A stretch of 64,000 nucleotides of DNA from Nocardiopsis ganjiahuensis DSM 45031 (GCF_000341085.1 NZ_ANBA01000006.1:124001-188000); one strand, 5' to 3'. Counted from the first letter of the stretch, positions 25,576 to 35,063 are shown. Notes: a model not told the origin generated them from the letters alone. Program-made: numbers and translations.

Positions 25576-27267
25576 TCAGAGCTTGCGGCGGCGTCCGCGG
25601 CGCTTCTGGCTCGGCTTGAGGACGGGCTTGCCCGCCTCGATCGCCTCCTTGCGCTTGGCGGCACCGTACTCCGAAAGTGCCTCCGCGAGGGCGGAAACCG
25701 ACGCTTTCGGTGCCACGACGTCGACGCGCAGGCCGAACTCGATCGCGGTCTTCTCGGTCTCCGGGCCGATCACGGCGATGGCGGTGGTGTTGTGCGGCTT
25801 GCCCGCGATCCCCACCAGGTTGCGCACCGTGGACGAGGACGTGAAGAGCACGGCGTCGAAGCCACCGCCCTTGATCGCCTCGCGGACCGGCTGGGGCGGC
25901 GGCGCGGCGCGCACGGTGCGGTAGGCCGTGACGTCGTCGATCTCCCAGCCGAGGTCGGTGAGACCGGCGGCGAGGGTCTCGGTGGCGATGTCGGCGCGCG
26001 GCAGCAGGACCCGCTCGATGGGGTCGATCTCGGCGTCGTAGGGCGGCCAGACCTCGACCAGGCCCTTGCTGGACTGGGCGTCCTCAGCGGGCTCCAGGTC
26101 GGGCTGGATGCCGAAGTCCCGGACCGCCTGCGCGGTGGCCTCGCCGACCACGGCGACCTTGACCCCGGCGAAGGCGCGGGCGTCCAGGCCGTACGACTCC
26201 AGGCGCTCGCGGATGGCGCGGACGGCGTTCACGGAGGTGAAGGCGACCCACTGGTAGCGGCCGGTCACCAGCCCGCGGACGGCGCGCTCCATCTGCTGCG
26301 GGGTGCGCGGCGGCTCCACCGAGATGGTGGGCACCTCCTCGGGCACCGCGCCGTAGCCGCGCAGCTGGTCGGAGAGGGCCGCGGCCTGCTCCTTGGTGCG
26401 GGGCACCAGGACGCGCCAGCCGAACAGCGGCCGGGTCTCGTACCAGGAGAGCTCGCGCTGGCGGGCCACCGGGGAGCCGACGATCATCAGGGCGGGCGCC
26501 GTGACGTGGTGGTTCTTGGCGTCGGTGGACTTGAGCTCGGCGACCAGGCGGGCCAGCGTCGAGGTGACGGTGGTCTGCCTGGTGGTGCCCCCGGCGCGCA
26601 CGACCGAGACGGGGGTCGTGGCGGGGCGGCCGCCGGCGATGAGGCTCTTGCAGACCACGTCGAAGCCGGGCCCCTGGTGCTCGGGCGCCTCGCCCGCGGG
26701 GGCGTCGGCGCCCAGGATGACCAGCGGCGCGTCACTGGAGGCGGCCTCCTGCCAGTCGACCTCCTTGCCGCCGTGGGGGCGGGCGTGCAGGATGCGCAGT
26801 TCGGCCTGGTCCTCGGTGAGCAGCGAGATGCCGCCGAAGGTCGGGACGGAGGTGACCGAGGAGACGCCGGGGGCGACCTCGACCTCGACACCGGCCTCCT
26901 TGCAGGCGGCGACCAGCTCGGCGCCGCGGCAGCCGAAGAAGGGGTCGCCCGAGTACAGGCGCACGACCCGGAGGCCCTCGCGGGCGCGGGTGACGGCGAG
27001 GGCGTTGATGTCACCGCCGCACTCGGCGGCCTCGACCACCGAGACGTCCTCGGAGCAGTGGGAGAGCAGTTCGTCGCGGAAGCTCGAGAGCTCCTCGGCA
27101 GCGGGCTCGCGGAGGGTGATGACCACGTCGGCGCGGCGCAGCAGCTCGGCGCCGCGCAGGGTCAGCAGGTCGGCACCGCCCGGTCCGGAACCGACCAGGG
27201 CGACATGACCGGGGACGCGTGCGCGGTGACGCGGTTCCTCCGGCTGGGGGCTGGCGTTGGCGTTCAC
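25576..27267 (-). CDS. hemD: Fused uroporphyrinogen-III methyltransferase / uroporphyrinogen-III synthase
   Basis: 563 residues with two domains. The N-terminal ~245 residues are a CobA-type SAM methyltransferase (VGSGPGGADLLTLRG, VVRLYSGDPFFG, GVSSVTSVP). From GWRVLVPRTKEQAAALSDQL onward is HemD, which cyclises hydroxymethylbilane to uroporphyrinogen III. The fusion links the heme route with the siroheme/cobalamin branch. The tail is very basic (QKRRGRRRKL). GTG 27267 has GAGGAGCC upstream. Such fusions are standard in this phylum. Confidence 0.94.
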   Translation of the reverse strand: MNANASPQPEEPRHRARVPGHVALVGSGPGGADLLTLRGAELLRRADVVITLREPAAEELSSFRDELLSHCSEDVSVVEAAECGGDINALAVTRAREGLRVVRLYSGDPFFGCRGAELVAACKEAGVEVEVAPGVSSVTSVPTFGGISLLTEDQAELRILHARPHGGKEVDWQEAASSDAPLVILGADAPAGEAPEHQGPGFDVVCKSLIAGGRPATTPVSVVRAGGTTRQTTVTSTLARLVAELKSTDAKNHHVTAPALMIVGSPVARQRELSWYETRPLFGWRVLVPRTKEQAAALSDQLRGYGAVPEEVPTISVEPPRTPQQMERAVRGLVTGRYQWVAFTSVNAVRAIRERLESYGLDARAFAGVKVAVVGEATAQAVRDFGIQPDLEPAEDAQSSKGLVEVWPPYDAEIDPIERVLLPRADIATETLAAGLTDLGWEIDDVTAYRTVRAAPPPQPVREAIKGGGFDAVLFTSSSTVRNLVGIAGKPHNTTAIAVIGPETEKTAIEFGLRVDVVAPKASVSALAEALSEYGAAKRKEAIEAGKPVLKPSQKRRGRRRKL

Positions 27268-27397
27268 GTACTGGCTCCTCGTGTGTGGGTCGCCTGCGCC
27301 CCGGGGCGCGGACTCCGGGGCGGTGACGGTGCGGGGGCGACCCGCGCTGGTGTTCCCCCGTGCGGCTGAGGTGCTGCCCGGGTCGTTCCTCGGGTGT

Positions 27398-28354
27398 CTA
27401 GGGAGTGTCCCTTTCGGCGAAGGCCTCGGCGACGATGCGGTCGGCGCCCTCGGCGATCATCTGTCGGGCCAGGTCACGGCCGAGTCCGACAGCGGCGTCG
27501 AGGTTCTCGGGCGAGTCCAGGTCGATGGTCCGCTCGCGGCGGACGGCGGTGGCGCCGTTGGTGGCGACCACGGCGGCGCGCAGGCGCAGGCGGCCCTCGG
27601 AGTGCTCGGCGTAGGCGCCGACCGGCGCGGCGCACCCGGCTTCGAGTTCGGAGAGGACGGTGCGCTCGGCGACGACCTCGGCGCGGGTGGCCGGGTGGTC
27701 CACGGAGGACAGGTAGGCGAGGTCGGTGCCGGCGCGTTCGGTACGGCACTCCACGGCCAGGGCGCCCTGGCCGGGGGCGGGCAGCATCTGCTCGGGCTCG
27801 AACACGTCGGTGACGTCGTCGCGGCGGCCCACGCGGCCCAGACCTGCGTAGGCCAGGACCACGGCGTCGAGTTCGCCGGAGGCGACCTTGCCCAGGCGGG
27901 TCTCGGCGTTGCCGCGGATGGGCACGTAGACCAGGTCGGGGCGGAGCGCGGACAGCTGGGCGACGCGGCGCGGGGAGCCCGTGCCGATCTTCGCCCCGGC
28001 GGGCAGGTCGGCGAACTTGAGGCCGTCCCGGGCGCACAGGGCGTCGCGGGGGTCGTCGCGCTCGGGGATGGCCGCCAGGACCAGGCCCTCGGAGGGCGCG
28101 GTGGGCAGGTCCTTGAGCGAGTGCACGGCGAAGTCGATGGTGCCCGCCACCAGCTCGTCACGCAGGGCGTTGACGAACACGCCGGTTCCGCCGAGCTGGG
28201 TCAGGTGGGCCTTGGTGACGTCGCCGAAGCTCGTGATGAGCTCCAGTTCGATCGGCTGGCCGGTCCGCTCGGTGATCGTGTCGGCGACCCCCTGGGACTG
28301 GGTGGTGGCCATCGTGCTGCGGCGGGTGCCGAGCTTGGCGGGTGTGGCGGTCAT
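27398..28354 (-). CDS. hemC: Hydroxymethylbilane synthase (porphobilinogen deaminase)
   Basis: 318 residues beginning with KLGTRRSTMATTQSQ, the family's N-terminal signature. The dipyrromethane cofactor cysteine is in LEAGCAAPVGAYAE. It polymerises four porphobilinogens into hydroxymethylbilane. ATG 28354 overlaps the hemA stop as ATGA, so the two are coupled. The long open frame upstream of this start is hemA read in another frame. Confidence 0.96.
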   Translation of the reverse strand: MTATPAKLGTRRSTMATTQSQGVADTITERTGQPIELELITSFGDVTKAHLTQLGGTGVFVNALRDELVAGTIDFAVHSLKDLPTAPSEGLVLAAIPERDDPRDALCARDGLKFADLPAGAKIGTGSPRRVAQLSALRPDLVYVPIRGNAETRLGKVASGELDAVVLAYAGLGRVGRRDDVTDVFEPEQMLPAPGQGALAVECRTERAGTDLAYLSSVDHPATRAEVVAERTVLSELEAGCAAPVGAYAEHSEGRLRLRAAVVATNGATAVRRERTIDLDSPENLDAAVGLGRDLARQMIAEGADRIVAEAFAERDTP

Positions 28355-29907
28355 GCCTTCTCCTGTGCGGGCCGCGCGGCCGTGGTCGGACGCCCGGGGT
28401 CGGCCACCGGTTCGGGGGCCTTCGGGGTCTGTGGAGTCTGGAGGTCGAGATCGAACAGCTGGCGCAGGGCGGCCTCGTAGGACTCCCCGTCGGGGGCCGC
28501 GGCCAGCTCCTTCACGCGCACGGTCGGTCTGTGCAGGAGCTTGTCGGCGACGCGGCGCATGGCGCGGCCGATCTCCTCGCGGGTGCGCTCGTCGAGGTCG
28601 TCGGGGAGGCGGCCGTGGAGGCGGGAGAGCTCGGACTCCACGACGTCGCGGGCCTGGGCGCGCAGGGCGACGACGGTGGGCGCGACCTCGTTGGCGCGGC
28701 GGATCGCGCGGAACTCGTTGACCTCCTCGTCGACGATCCCGCGTACGAGGGGCAGGGCGCTGGAGCGGCCGGCGCCGTGGTCGGTCCCGGCGGCGACGGC
28801 CTGGCGCAGGTCCTCGATGTCGACCAGGCGGACCCCGGGCAGTTCGCGCACGGCGGGGTCGATGTCGCGGGGCAGCGCGAGGTCGAGGAAGACGAGGGGG
28901 CGCACGCGGCCCTCGGTGGCGGCCGCCACGGCCTCGGCGGTGAGCACGAGGCCCTGTGCGCCGGTGCAGGAGATGACGAGGTCGACGTCGGCGAGTGCCT
29001 CGGCCGCCTCGGCGAAGGGGACGGAGCCGGCCCGCACGGTGTCGTAGGCCTCGTTGAGGCACTCGGCCAGCCGAGCGGCGCGCTCCTGGGTCCGGTTGGC
29101 GACGACGACCGTCCCGGCGCCCTGGCGGGCCACGGTGTTGGCGGACAGCGCGCTCATCGAACCGGCGCCGAGGACCAGCACGCGGGTGCCGGTGAGCGGG
29201 CCGGAGGGGAGCTCGGCGCTGAGGACGCGGGGACGCTCCGCGGCGGGGTCGCCGGCAGCGGGCGCGGCCGGGCGGGAGGCGGTGTCCTGACCGGCCACCG
29301 TGTCCTGGCCGGACATGGGGCACCCGGCGGGCGGGGTGACGTCAGCGGCGGGCAGGAACGGGTCCGGGGTCACCGCGAGGTCGCGGGCGGCCACGGTGAG
29401 GCCGAAGCTGACCATGTCGGCCCCGGCGTGGTCGAGGTGGGTCTCGGTGTGGGCGCGCTTGCCCACGCGCAGGGCGCGCTGGCCGAGGTCGTTGAGGACC
29501 CGTCCGACCGAACCCGTCTCCTGTCCCTCCTTGAGGGAGTTGCGCACCTGGCCGAGGATCTGGCCCTCGCCGACGACCATGGAGTCGAGGCCGCAGGTGA
29601 CGGAGAACAGGTGCTGGACGGCGCTGTCCTCGTAGTGCACGTAGAGGTGCTCGGACAGCTCGCCGAGGGTCACACCGGTGTGCCAGGCGAGGAGTTCGGT
29701 GATGGCCGCGACGCCGCTGTGGTAGCCCGCCACGTCGGCGTAGACCTCGGTGCGGTTGCAGGTGGAGACCACCATGACCTCGTTGACCGCGTCGGAGCCC
29801 ACCATCTCACCGACCGCCTTGGCGCGCGTCTCCCCGTTCAACGCGACACGTTCGAGTAGCGCCACCGGCGAACTCCGATGGCTCAACCCCACGGCCAGGA
29901 CACTCAT
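28351..29907 (-). CDS. hemA: Glutamyl-tRNA reductase
   Basis: 518 residues. N-terminal signature GLSHRSSPVALLERVAL, catalytic Cys in VVSTCNRTEVYAD, the NADPH-binding domain with LVLGAGSMSALSANTV, and a C-terminal dimerisation domain. It reduces Glu-tRNA to glutamate-1-semialdehyde, the committed step of heme synthesis. An extra ~55 residues rich in Ala/Pro/Asp (between LTVAARDLAV and LPSGPLTGTR) are inserted before the NADPH domain. ATAGGAGTGCGG precedes ATG 29907. Follows rex by 145 nt, as in Streptomyces. Confidence 0.95.
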   Translation of the reverse strand: MSVLAVGLSHRSSPVALLERVALNGETRAKAVGEMVGSDAVNEVMVVSTCNRTEVYADVAGYHSGVAAITELLAWHTGVTLGELSEHLYVHYEDSAVQHLFSVTCGLDSMVVGEGQILGQVRNSLKEGQETGSVGRVLNDLGQRALRVGKRAHTETHLDHAGADMVSFGLTVAARDLAVTPDPFLPAADVTPPAGCPMSGQDTVAGQDTASRPAAPAAGDPAAERPRVLSAELPSGPLTGTRVLVLGAGSMSALSANTVARQGAGTVVVANRTQERAARLAECLNEAYDTVRAGSVPFAEAAEALADVDLVISCTGAQGLVLTAEAVAAATEGRVRPLVFLDLALPRDIDPAVRELPGVRLVDIEDLRQAVAAGTDHGAGRSSALPLVRGIVDEEVNEFRAIRRANEVAPTVVALRAQARDVVESELSRLHGRLPDDLDERTREEIGRAMRRVADKLLHRPTVRVKELAAAPDGESYEAALRQLFDLDLQTPQTPKAPEPVADPGRPTTAARPAQEKA

Positions 29908-30052
29908 CCGCACTCCTATGCAGGCATTATGTCTCTCCATGTTCGGGGGCGGTCGAGGAACCCCGCCGCCTACCCCCCGAAACGCGGCGTACGCTCGCTC
30001 TCCGCCACCGCGGTACGGGCCTTGGGACCCCTGTCCCAGGACCCGTTGCTGC

Positions 30053-30745
30053 TCATGTCACTTCCAGCCCCGACCGGTGCGCGTGGCCGTCGCCGTCGGC
30101 CCTGCGCTGCGCGTGGAAGGCCAGGATCTGGAGTTCGATGGACAAGTCGACCTTACGCACATCGACTCCGTCCGGCACATTGAGCACGACCGGGGCGAAG
30201 TTGAGGATGCTGGTCACCCCGGCCTCCACGAAGCGGCTGGCGACGCCCTGCGCCGATCCGCCCGGCGTGGCGATCACGCCGATCGACACACCCTTGGAAC
30301 GCACAACCTCTTCCAGGCTGTCAATATGCCTCACGTTCAGCGACGCTACGGTCCGTCCGACCACCTCGGGGTCGGCGTCGAGCAGGGCCGCGATCCGGAA
30401 CCCGCGGGTGCCGAACCCCCCGTAGTTGGCCAGTGCGCGTCCCAGGTTTCCGATGCCGACGATGGCCACGGACCAGTCCTGGGTGAGACCAAGCTCACGC
30501 GAGATCTGGTAGATGAGGTACTCGACCTCGTAACCCACGCCTCTCGTCCCGTAGGAACCCAGGTGGGAGAGGTCCTTGCGGAGCTTCGCCGAGTTCACAC
30601 CGGCGGCGCCGGCCAGTCCCTCGGAGGAGACGGTGGCGGTGCCACGGTCCTGCAGGGTCTGGAGGGCGCGGAGGTAGACCGGAAGTCGGGCGACGGTGGC
30701 CTCCGGGATTCCCCTCTCCCGGGGCCGAGGTGGACGACTGGTCAC
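30053..30745 (-). CDS. rex: Redox-sensing transcriptional repressor Rex
   Basis: 230 residues. The winged helix contains PEATVARLPVYLRALQ and GVNSAKLRKDLSHLG. The Rossmann NAD(H)-binding domain has VGIGNLGRALANYGGF, and the C-terminal swap helix follows. Rex senses the NADH/NAD ratio and represses respiratory and heme genes when NADH is low. GTG 30745 has CCAGGAGCG upstream. A matching operator lies 124 nt upstream, so rex and probably hemA onward are autoregulated. Confidence 0.95.
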   Translation of the reverse strand: MTSRPPRPRERGIPEATVARLPVYLRALQTLQDRGTATVSSEGLAGAAGVNSAKLRKDLSHLGSYGTRGVGYEVEYLIYQISRELGLTQDWSVAIVGIGNLGRALANYGGFGTRGFRIAALLDADPEVVGRTVASLNVRHIDSLEEVVRSKGVSIGVIATPGGSAQGVASRFVEAGVTSILNFAPVVLNVPDGVDVRKVDLSIELQILAFHAQRRADGDGHAHRSGLEVT

Positions 30746-30868
30746 AGGGTGGCGCTCCTGGGGGACGGTCGGTTCGGGCGGGGTGCGGAGCACGCGCGGA
30801 TCCGGCGCCAACCGCCACGACCGCGCACCTCCCCCGCCCTGCTGATTGTGGGAACCCCAGATTACGTG

Positions 30869-30886
30869 CTTGTGAAAGCACGCACA
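30869..30886. promoter_or_regulatory. Rex operator (ROP)
   Basis: TTGTGAAAGCACGCACAA has the TTGTG-N8-CACAA layout of the Rex operator known in Streptomyces. It lies 124 nt upstream of the rex start codon. A second, wider dyad GTGTGA ... TTCACAC occurs at about 30898-30926. Confidence 0.75.
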
Positions 30887-31197
30887 AAGTGGGGTCCCGT
30901 GTGACGCGCCGCGAGCAGGTTCACACAAATGGGGCTTCCGCGGGCCGAACCGAAACGAGAGATCACATCATCCGCATTCCGGGCGGACGGAAAAGGCGCC
31001 GGCGCCCATTCGCGGACACACGGCACCGTTTCCCCCGCCCCGCCGCCCCTGAGCGGCCGCGCAGCGGATTTTCCCGAACCCGGGACGGCGCCGCGGAGAC
31101 CGCCGCGGAAGGCCTGCCCCTCGCGGGGCACCGAGAGGGATTCAGGCGGAGCCCGGGAGGAGGGCCGGGGAGAGCACCGGAAGGGGTCCGAGGCAGG

Positions 31198-31464
31198 TCA
31201 GGGGGACAGCGCCGAACGCAGACGCCCCTCGGAGACCCGCCAGAAGTCGTGGCGGCGGCCGTCGACGAAGGTCACCGGAACCTTGTCCCAGTACTCCTCG
31301 CGGTCGGCCTCCGACACCTCGGCCAGGTCCTGTTCGGCGCGGTCCACCCCGAGGTCGTCCGTCACGCGCTCGATGACCGACCACGCGTCCTCGCACAGAT
31401 GGCACCCGGACTTTCCGAGCATGACCACGCGCGCCTTCCCCGGCCACTCCGGGATTTCTGACAT
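31198..31464 (-). CDS. Glutaredoxin-like thiol-disulfide protein
   Basis: 88 residues with a thioredoxin fold: active site SGCHLCEDA (Cys-His-Leu-Cys) and the cis-proline loop VPVTFVDGRR. It belongs to the DUF836/glutaredoxin-like group found upstream of rex in Streptomyces. ATG 31464 follows GGAGCGAAAC; ATG 31485 is the alternative. Starts 34 nt after the MoaD-like gene. In mycothiol-using bacteria such proteins may use mycothiol; here that is inference. Confidence 0.85.
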   Translation of the reverse strand: MSEIPEWPGKARVVMLGKSGCHLCEDAWSVIERVTDDLGVDRAEQDLAEVSEADREEYWDKVPVTFVDGRRHDFWRVSEGRLRSALSP

Positions 31465-31498
31465 GTTTCGCTCCGATTCCGCCATGTTTTCGAACCCC

Positions 31499-31756
31499 TC
31501 ATCCGCCCGCGAAGGGAGGTAGGACCTCGATCACAGTCCCGTCCGCGACCGCCACCTCGCCATGGACCCGCTTGCCCACCGGGCGCTCGTCCACCAGGAG
31601 GGAGGAAGCCCGCAGTACGCGCAGGAAACGGTCGTCGGGGTGCAGCTGACACGCTGCTTCCAGGGCTGCCGCGAGGGTCTCGGCTTCGACGGTCTCCTCG
31701 GCTGTGCCGGCCGCTTCCTTTGCGGAAGCCCAGTACCGGATAGTGCACTTCGCCAT
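31499..31756 (-). CDS. MoaD/ThiS family sulfur-carrier-like protein
   Basis: 85 residues with a ubiquitin-like fold: RYWASAKEAAGTAEETVEA, VLRASSLLVDERPV and the C-terminal VIEVLPPFAGG, ending in the Gly-Gly needed for adenylation and thiocarboxylation. Whether it serves molybdopterin, thiamin or another sulfur pathway cannot be told. ATG 31756 has no ribosome-binding site but a GATAAT box 6 nt upstream, consistent with a leaderless transcript. Divergent from glnR. Confidence 0.87.
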   Translation of the reverse strand: MAKCTIRYWASAKEAAGTAEETVEAETLAAALEAACQLHPDDRFLRVLRASSLLVDERPVGKRVHGEVAVADGTVIEVLPPFAGG

Positions 31757-31865
31757 CTATTGATTATCCTTGGTGTTGCTCGGAGGCGACGTATTAAACA
31801 AATCTTCACCGGGGGCAATGGCGCCTTCGATCGCCCGACACCAGCGGGCCGACGAGAAGAGACGC

Positions 31866-32642
31866 ATGAGCCATCTGCTGCTACTCACGAACTCGAACGA
31901 ACCGTCCGACCATGTTCTTCCCGCACTCGGACTCCTCCTGCACTCGGTGCGGGTGGCGCCCGCGGAGGCCGGAGCACTGCTGGCCTCCGGGGCCGGCGGG
32001 AACTCCAGCGCCCCGGTCGACGCCATTCTGGTCGACGCGCGGACGGACCTGGCCGCGGCCCGTAACTTCTGCCGACTGCTCGACACCACCGGGCTGGACT
32101 GCCCGCTGGTGGTCGTCCTGACCGAGGGCGGCGTCGCGGCGCTGACCCCGGACTGGCAGGTCGACGACTTCATCCTCGCCACCGCGGGCCCCGCCGAGGT
32201 CGAGGCCCGCCTCCGCCTCGCCGTCGGTTCCGCCGACGCCGGGTCGGACGACCCGGACGAGATCCGCCGCGGCGACCTCGTGATCGACGAGGCCACCTAC
32301 ATCGCCCGCCTGCGCGGACGCATCCTCGACCTCACCTTCAAGGAGTTCGAGCTGCTCAAGTTCCTGGCGCAGCACCCCGGCCGGGTCTTCACCCGGGCCC
32401 AGCTGCTCCAGGAGGTCTGGGGGTACGACTACTTCGGCGGCACCCGGACGATCGACGTCCACGTCCGCCGCCTGCGCGCCAAGCTGGGCTCGGAGTACGA
32501 GTCCCTCATCGGCACCGTCCGCAACGTGGGTTACCGCTTCGTGCCGGACCCCGTGTCCAAGGCGGCTCCGGCGCCGAACACCCCGGCCGAGGCGGCCGAC
32601 CAGCTGCCCGCCGCCCGTTCTGCGGAGGCCGGCGCCAAGTAG
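31866..32642 (+). CDS. glnR: Nitrogen-response regulator GlnR
   Basis: 258 residues. The atypical receiver begins [14 protein letters not shown] and contains [12 protein letters not shown]. The OmpR-type winged helix includes [38 protein letters not shown] and VRNVGYRF. This matches Streptomyces GlnR closely by my recollection. GlnR has no cognate kinase and regulates glutamine synthetase, ammonium transport and other nitrogen genes. The Ala/Pro-rich tail is an extension. A terminator follows. Confidence 0.93.
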   Translation: MSHLLLLTNSNEPSDHVLPALGLLLHSVRVAPAEAGALLASGAGGNSSAPVDAILVDARTDLAAARNFCRLLDTTGLDCPLVVVLTEGGVAALTPDWQVDDFILATAGPAEVEARLRLAVGSADAGSDDPDEIRRGDLVIDEATYIARLRGRILDLTFKEFELLKFLAQHPGRVFTRAQLLQEVWGYDYFGGTRTIDVHVRRLRAKLGSEYESLIGTVRNVGYRFVPDPVSKAAPAPNTPAEAADQLPAARSAEAGAK

Positions 32643-32669
32643 CACCGAGACCTCACCGGCCCGACCACC

Positions 32670-32712
32670 CCGGGGCGCCCGCGTTCACGCGAAGGCGCCC
32701 CGGAGTCCTTTT
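32670..32712 (+). terminator. Terminator after glnR
   Basis: CCGGGGCGCC (32670-32679) pairs with GGCGCCCCGG (32694-32703), followed by AGTCCTTTT. Confidence 0.8.
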
Positions 32713-32890
32713 GCGCCCCCTTCGCGAGGCCGCTCCCGAAACCACGGTGCACGCACTCGTACTCAGCGGTCACACGCCCTAAGATCGGTGGGGCACCCGA
32801 CAGTCGGGGCATGGCAGGCGTGGCGGAGTCCCGCGGCCGGGTGCGGCCAGAGCCGCAATGGCGCGCCCCCGGAGGAGTGAGATCGCACCG

Positions 32891-33967
32891 ATGCCGACCC
32901 CCGCTACCCACGCCCCCTACAGACCCCGCCTAAGCAGCGTCATCGGCGCGGCCTTCGTCGGCTCGACGCTCATCGCCGTGATGGCCCCCGCGCACGCCGA
33001 CCCGATCGCTTCGGCCGAAATCTCCTTCGCGAGCTCCGCGGACACCGCGCAACTGGGCGGAGAGGCCGTGTCCAACACGCTCACCGTGAAGAACATCGGC
33101 GGCCTCAACATCTGCCTGATCGACCTGCAGACCGACGCCTCCGACTTTCCTGCCGGTGCTCCCACCGCCAGCCTGATCGCTCCGGGCGCGCCGAGCACCA
33201 GCGCCGTCTCGGGCTCACCCACCCAGGACGTCACCGTGGTGACCGCGACCCTCGAGTACGCGGCGGCCCCTGCCGACGGCGTCTGCGCGGACATCGACCC
33301 CGAGTCGGTCCAGATCGCCCGGTCGGGCACCTGGACCGTGACGGCCACCGAGCCCGAGCCCTCCCCCACGCCGTCCGAGACGCCCACCGAGGAGCCGTCT
33401 CCGTCGCCGACCAAGACCCCGAGTCCGTCGCCGACGAGGCCCCCCTCGCCCTCCCCCACCGGTACTCCGACGAACACACCGTCCCCGTCGACCCCTGCCA
33501 CCGAGGAAAGCACCGACGGCGGCTCCGGAGGCGACACCGGGGGTGACTCAGGCGGCGGCTCCGGCGGCGGCTCCGGTGACAACCGGACTCCCTCCAACAG
33601 CACAGGCGGCGGCTCCGGCAACAGCCGGACCCCGTCCAACACCCCCGACCGGACACCGCGCTCGAACGTGAGCAGCGCGCCCACCAGCAGCGCGGACATC
33701 CCCACGCTCCCCCGGAACGAGGCGGACCTGCCCGACCTCGCCCCGGGTTCCGCCGAGGACCTGGCCGACCTGCCGCTGGTCACCCCCACCTCGGACGAGG
33801 ACGCGGAGACCGAGGTCGCCGCGGACCACTCGGACATGGGGCCCTCGATCGCCCCGGCCGTCCTGCTCGCCGCGTTCCTGCTGGCGCTGCTGCTGGCCAC
33901 CCCGCTGGCCCCCACCCGCCGGGTGCGGATCGGCAGCGGATACCAGGGCAAGCGCCGCAAGGGCTGA
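32891..33967 (+). CDS. Secreted, membrane-anchored Pro/Ser/Thr-rich protein
   Basis: 358 residues. A signal peptide (LSSVIGAAFVGSTLIAVMAPAHA, cleavage after AHA) is followed by a ~130-residue beta-rich domain with a single cysteine pair (NICLID, DGVCADI). Next come a long low-complexity linker of Pro/Ser/Thr then Gly/Ser, and a C-terminal membrane helix (AVLLAAFLLALLLATPL) with a basic tail (RRVRIGSGYQGKRRKG). Probably a surface-exposed, wall-spanning protein. No LPxTG/LAxTG motif. ATG 32891 lies 13 nt after GGAGGA; ATG 32858 is possible. Function unknown. Confidence 0.8.
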   Translation: MPTPATHAPYRPRLSSVIGAAFVGSTLIAVMAPAHADPIASAEISFASSADTAQLGGEAVSNTLTVKNIGGLNICLIDLQTDASDFPAGAPTASLIAPGAPSTSAVSGSPTQDVTVVTATLEYAAAPADGVCADIDPESVQIARSGTWTVTATEPEPSPTPSETPTEEPSPSPTKTPSPSPTRPPSPSPTGTPTNTPSPSTPATEESTDGGSGGDTGGDSGGGSGGGSGDNRTPSNSTGGGSGNSRTPSNTPDRTPRSNVSSAPTSSADIPTLPRNEADLPDLAPGSAEDLADLPLVTPTSDEDAETEVAADHSDMGPSIAPAVLLAAFLLALLLATPLAPTRRVRIGSGYQGKRRKG

Positions 33968-33980
33968 CCCGCGACGTCGC

Positions 33981-34016
33981 CGCCCCGGCGCCCGGAACAC
34001 TCCGGGTGCCGGGGCG
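33981..34016 (+). terminator. Terminator hairpin
   Basis: CGCCCCGGCGCCCGGA (33981-33996) pairs with TCCGGGTGCCGGGGCG (34001-34016), with one G-T pair, between the secreted protein gene and mshD. Confidence 0.75.
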
Positions 34017-34078
34017 ATGCGGTGCCACGAGGGAGTCGAAGCCAGGGTTGGGGCCCGCAGGATCTAGGATCCAGACTC

Positions 34079-35056
34079 ATGAGCACCCCGCTAGTCACCG
34101 ACAACCTCGCCCCGGAACTGGCCGAGCCCGTACTGGCCCTGGCCGAGGCCGCGCGCGCCGCCGACGGTATCGCCGCCCTGTCCGAGCACACCCTGCTCCG
34201 GATCAGACACGGCGCGCCCTCCGGGAGCAGCCGCTTCCACGTGGTCTCCGACGACGGCCGCGTCGTGGGCTTCGCCTTCGTGGAACGGGTCGAGGGTGAA
34301 CCCGACGCCGGCGAGGTCGTGGTCGACCCCGCGCACCGCCGCGCCGGACACGGCTCCGCCCTGCTGCGCTCGGTCCGGGACGACGCCGGTCCGGACGGGG
34401 TGCGGGTGTGGGCGCACGGCCGGACCCCCGGAGCGGTCTCGGTGGCGGCGGCCGACGGGTGGGTCCCCGTCCGCGAGCTGCACAAGATGCGCATGCCCCT
34501 GCGCGACCTCGGACCCGAGGTGCCCGGCGGTCCGTGGACCGCGCCGGAGCTCCCCGGACCCGAGCTGCGTCCCGAGGTGGCCGAGAAGGTCCGCATCCGT
34601 CCCTTCGTGGTGGGCCAGGACGAGCAGGCGTGGCTGGACGCGAACGCGCGCGCCTTCGCCGACCACCCCGAGCAGGGCGCCCTGACCCTGGACGACCTGC
34701 TCCAGCGGGAGGTCGAGGACTGGTTCGACCCCCGGGGCTTCTTCGTGGCCGCCACCAACAGCGGTTCCATCGCCGCCTACCACTGGACCAAGACCCACGC
34801 CGACGGCGCGGGGCTCAGCGACGACGAGACCGTCGGCGAGGTCTACGTGGTGGGTGTGGACCCCGCCTGGCAGGGCAGCGGGCTGGGCCGCGCGCTGACG
34901 CTGGCCGGCCTGGTCCACCTGCGCGACGCCGGGCTGCCCTGGGTGCACCTGTACGTGGACGGTGACAACGAGGCCGCGGTGCGCCTGTACGAGTCCCTCG
35001 GGTTCTCCATGTGGGACACGGACGTGATGTTCGCCCCGGCCGACGACCGGGCCTGA
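34079..35056 (+). CDS. mshD: Mycothiol synthase (MshD)
   Basis: 325 residues made of two GNAT domains. The N-terminal half carries GEVVVDPAHRRAGHGSALL and the C-terminal half VYVVGVDPAWQGSGLGRALT, both acetyl-CoA-binding signatures. It ends LYVDGDNEAAVRLYESLGF. It acetylates Cys-GlcN-Ins to give mycothiol, the main low-molecular-weight thiol of actinobacteria. ATG 34079 follows TAGGAT by 8 nt and has no ribosome-binding site, so it is probably leaderless. Single-gene unit between two terminators. Confidence 0.94.
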   Translation: MSTPLVTDNLAPELAEPVLALAEAARAADGIAALSEHTLLRIRHGAPSGSSRFHVVSDDGRVVGFAFVERVEGEPDAGEVVVDPAHRRAGHGSALLRSVRDDAGPDGVRVWAHGRTPGAVSVAAADGWVPVRELHKMRMPLRDLGPEVPGGPWTAPELPGPELRPEVAEKVRIRPFVVGQDEQAWLDANARAFADHPEQGALTLDDLLQREVEDWFDPRGFFVAATNSGSIAAYHWTKTHADGAGLSDDETVGEVYVVGVDPAWQGSGLGRALTLAGLVHLRDAGLPWVHLYVDGDNEAAVRLYESLGFSMWDTDVMFAPADDRA

Positions 35057-35063
35057 CGACCGC

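Noticed and set aside
23425..27369. Very long open frame antisense to the hemB-hemD region
   Set aside because: It is the complement of well-supported heme genes, with Gly/Asp/Val-rich low-complexity translation typical of antisense frames in high-GC DNA and no recognisable domain.
27398..29323. N-terminal extension of hemC into hemA
   Set aside because: HemC homology starts exactly at ATG 28354, which overlaps the hemA stop; the extension is arginine-rich out-of-frame sequence.
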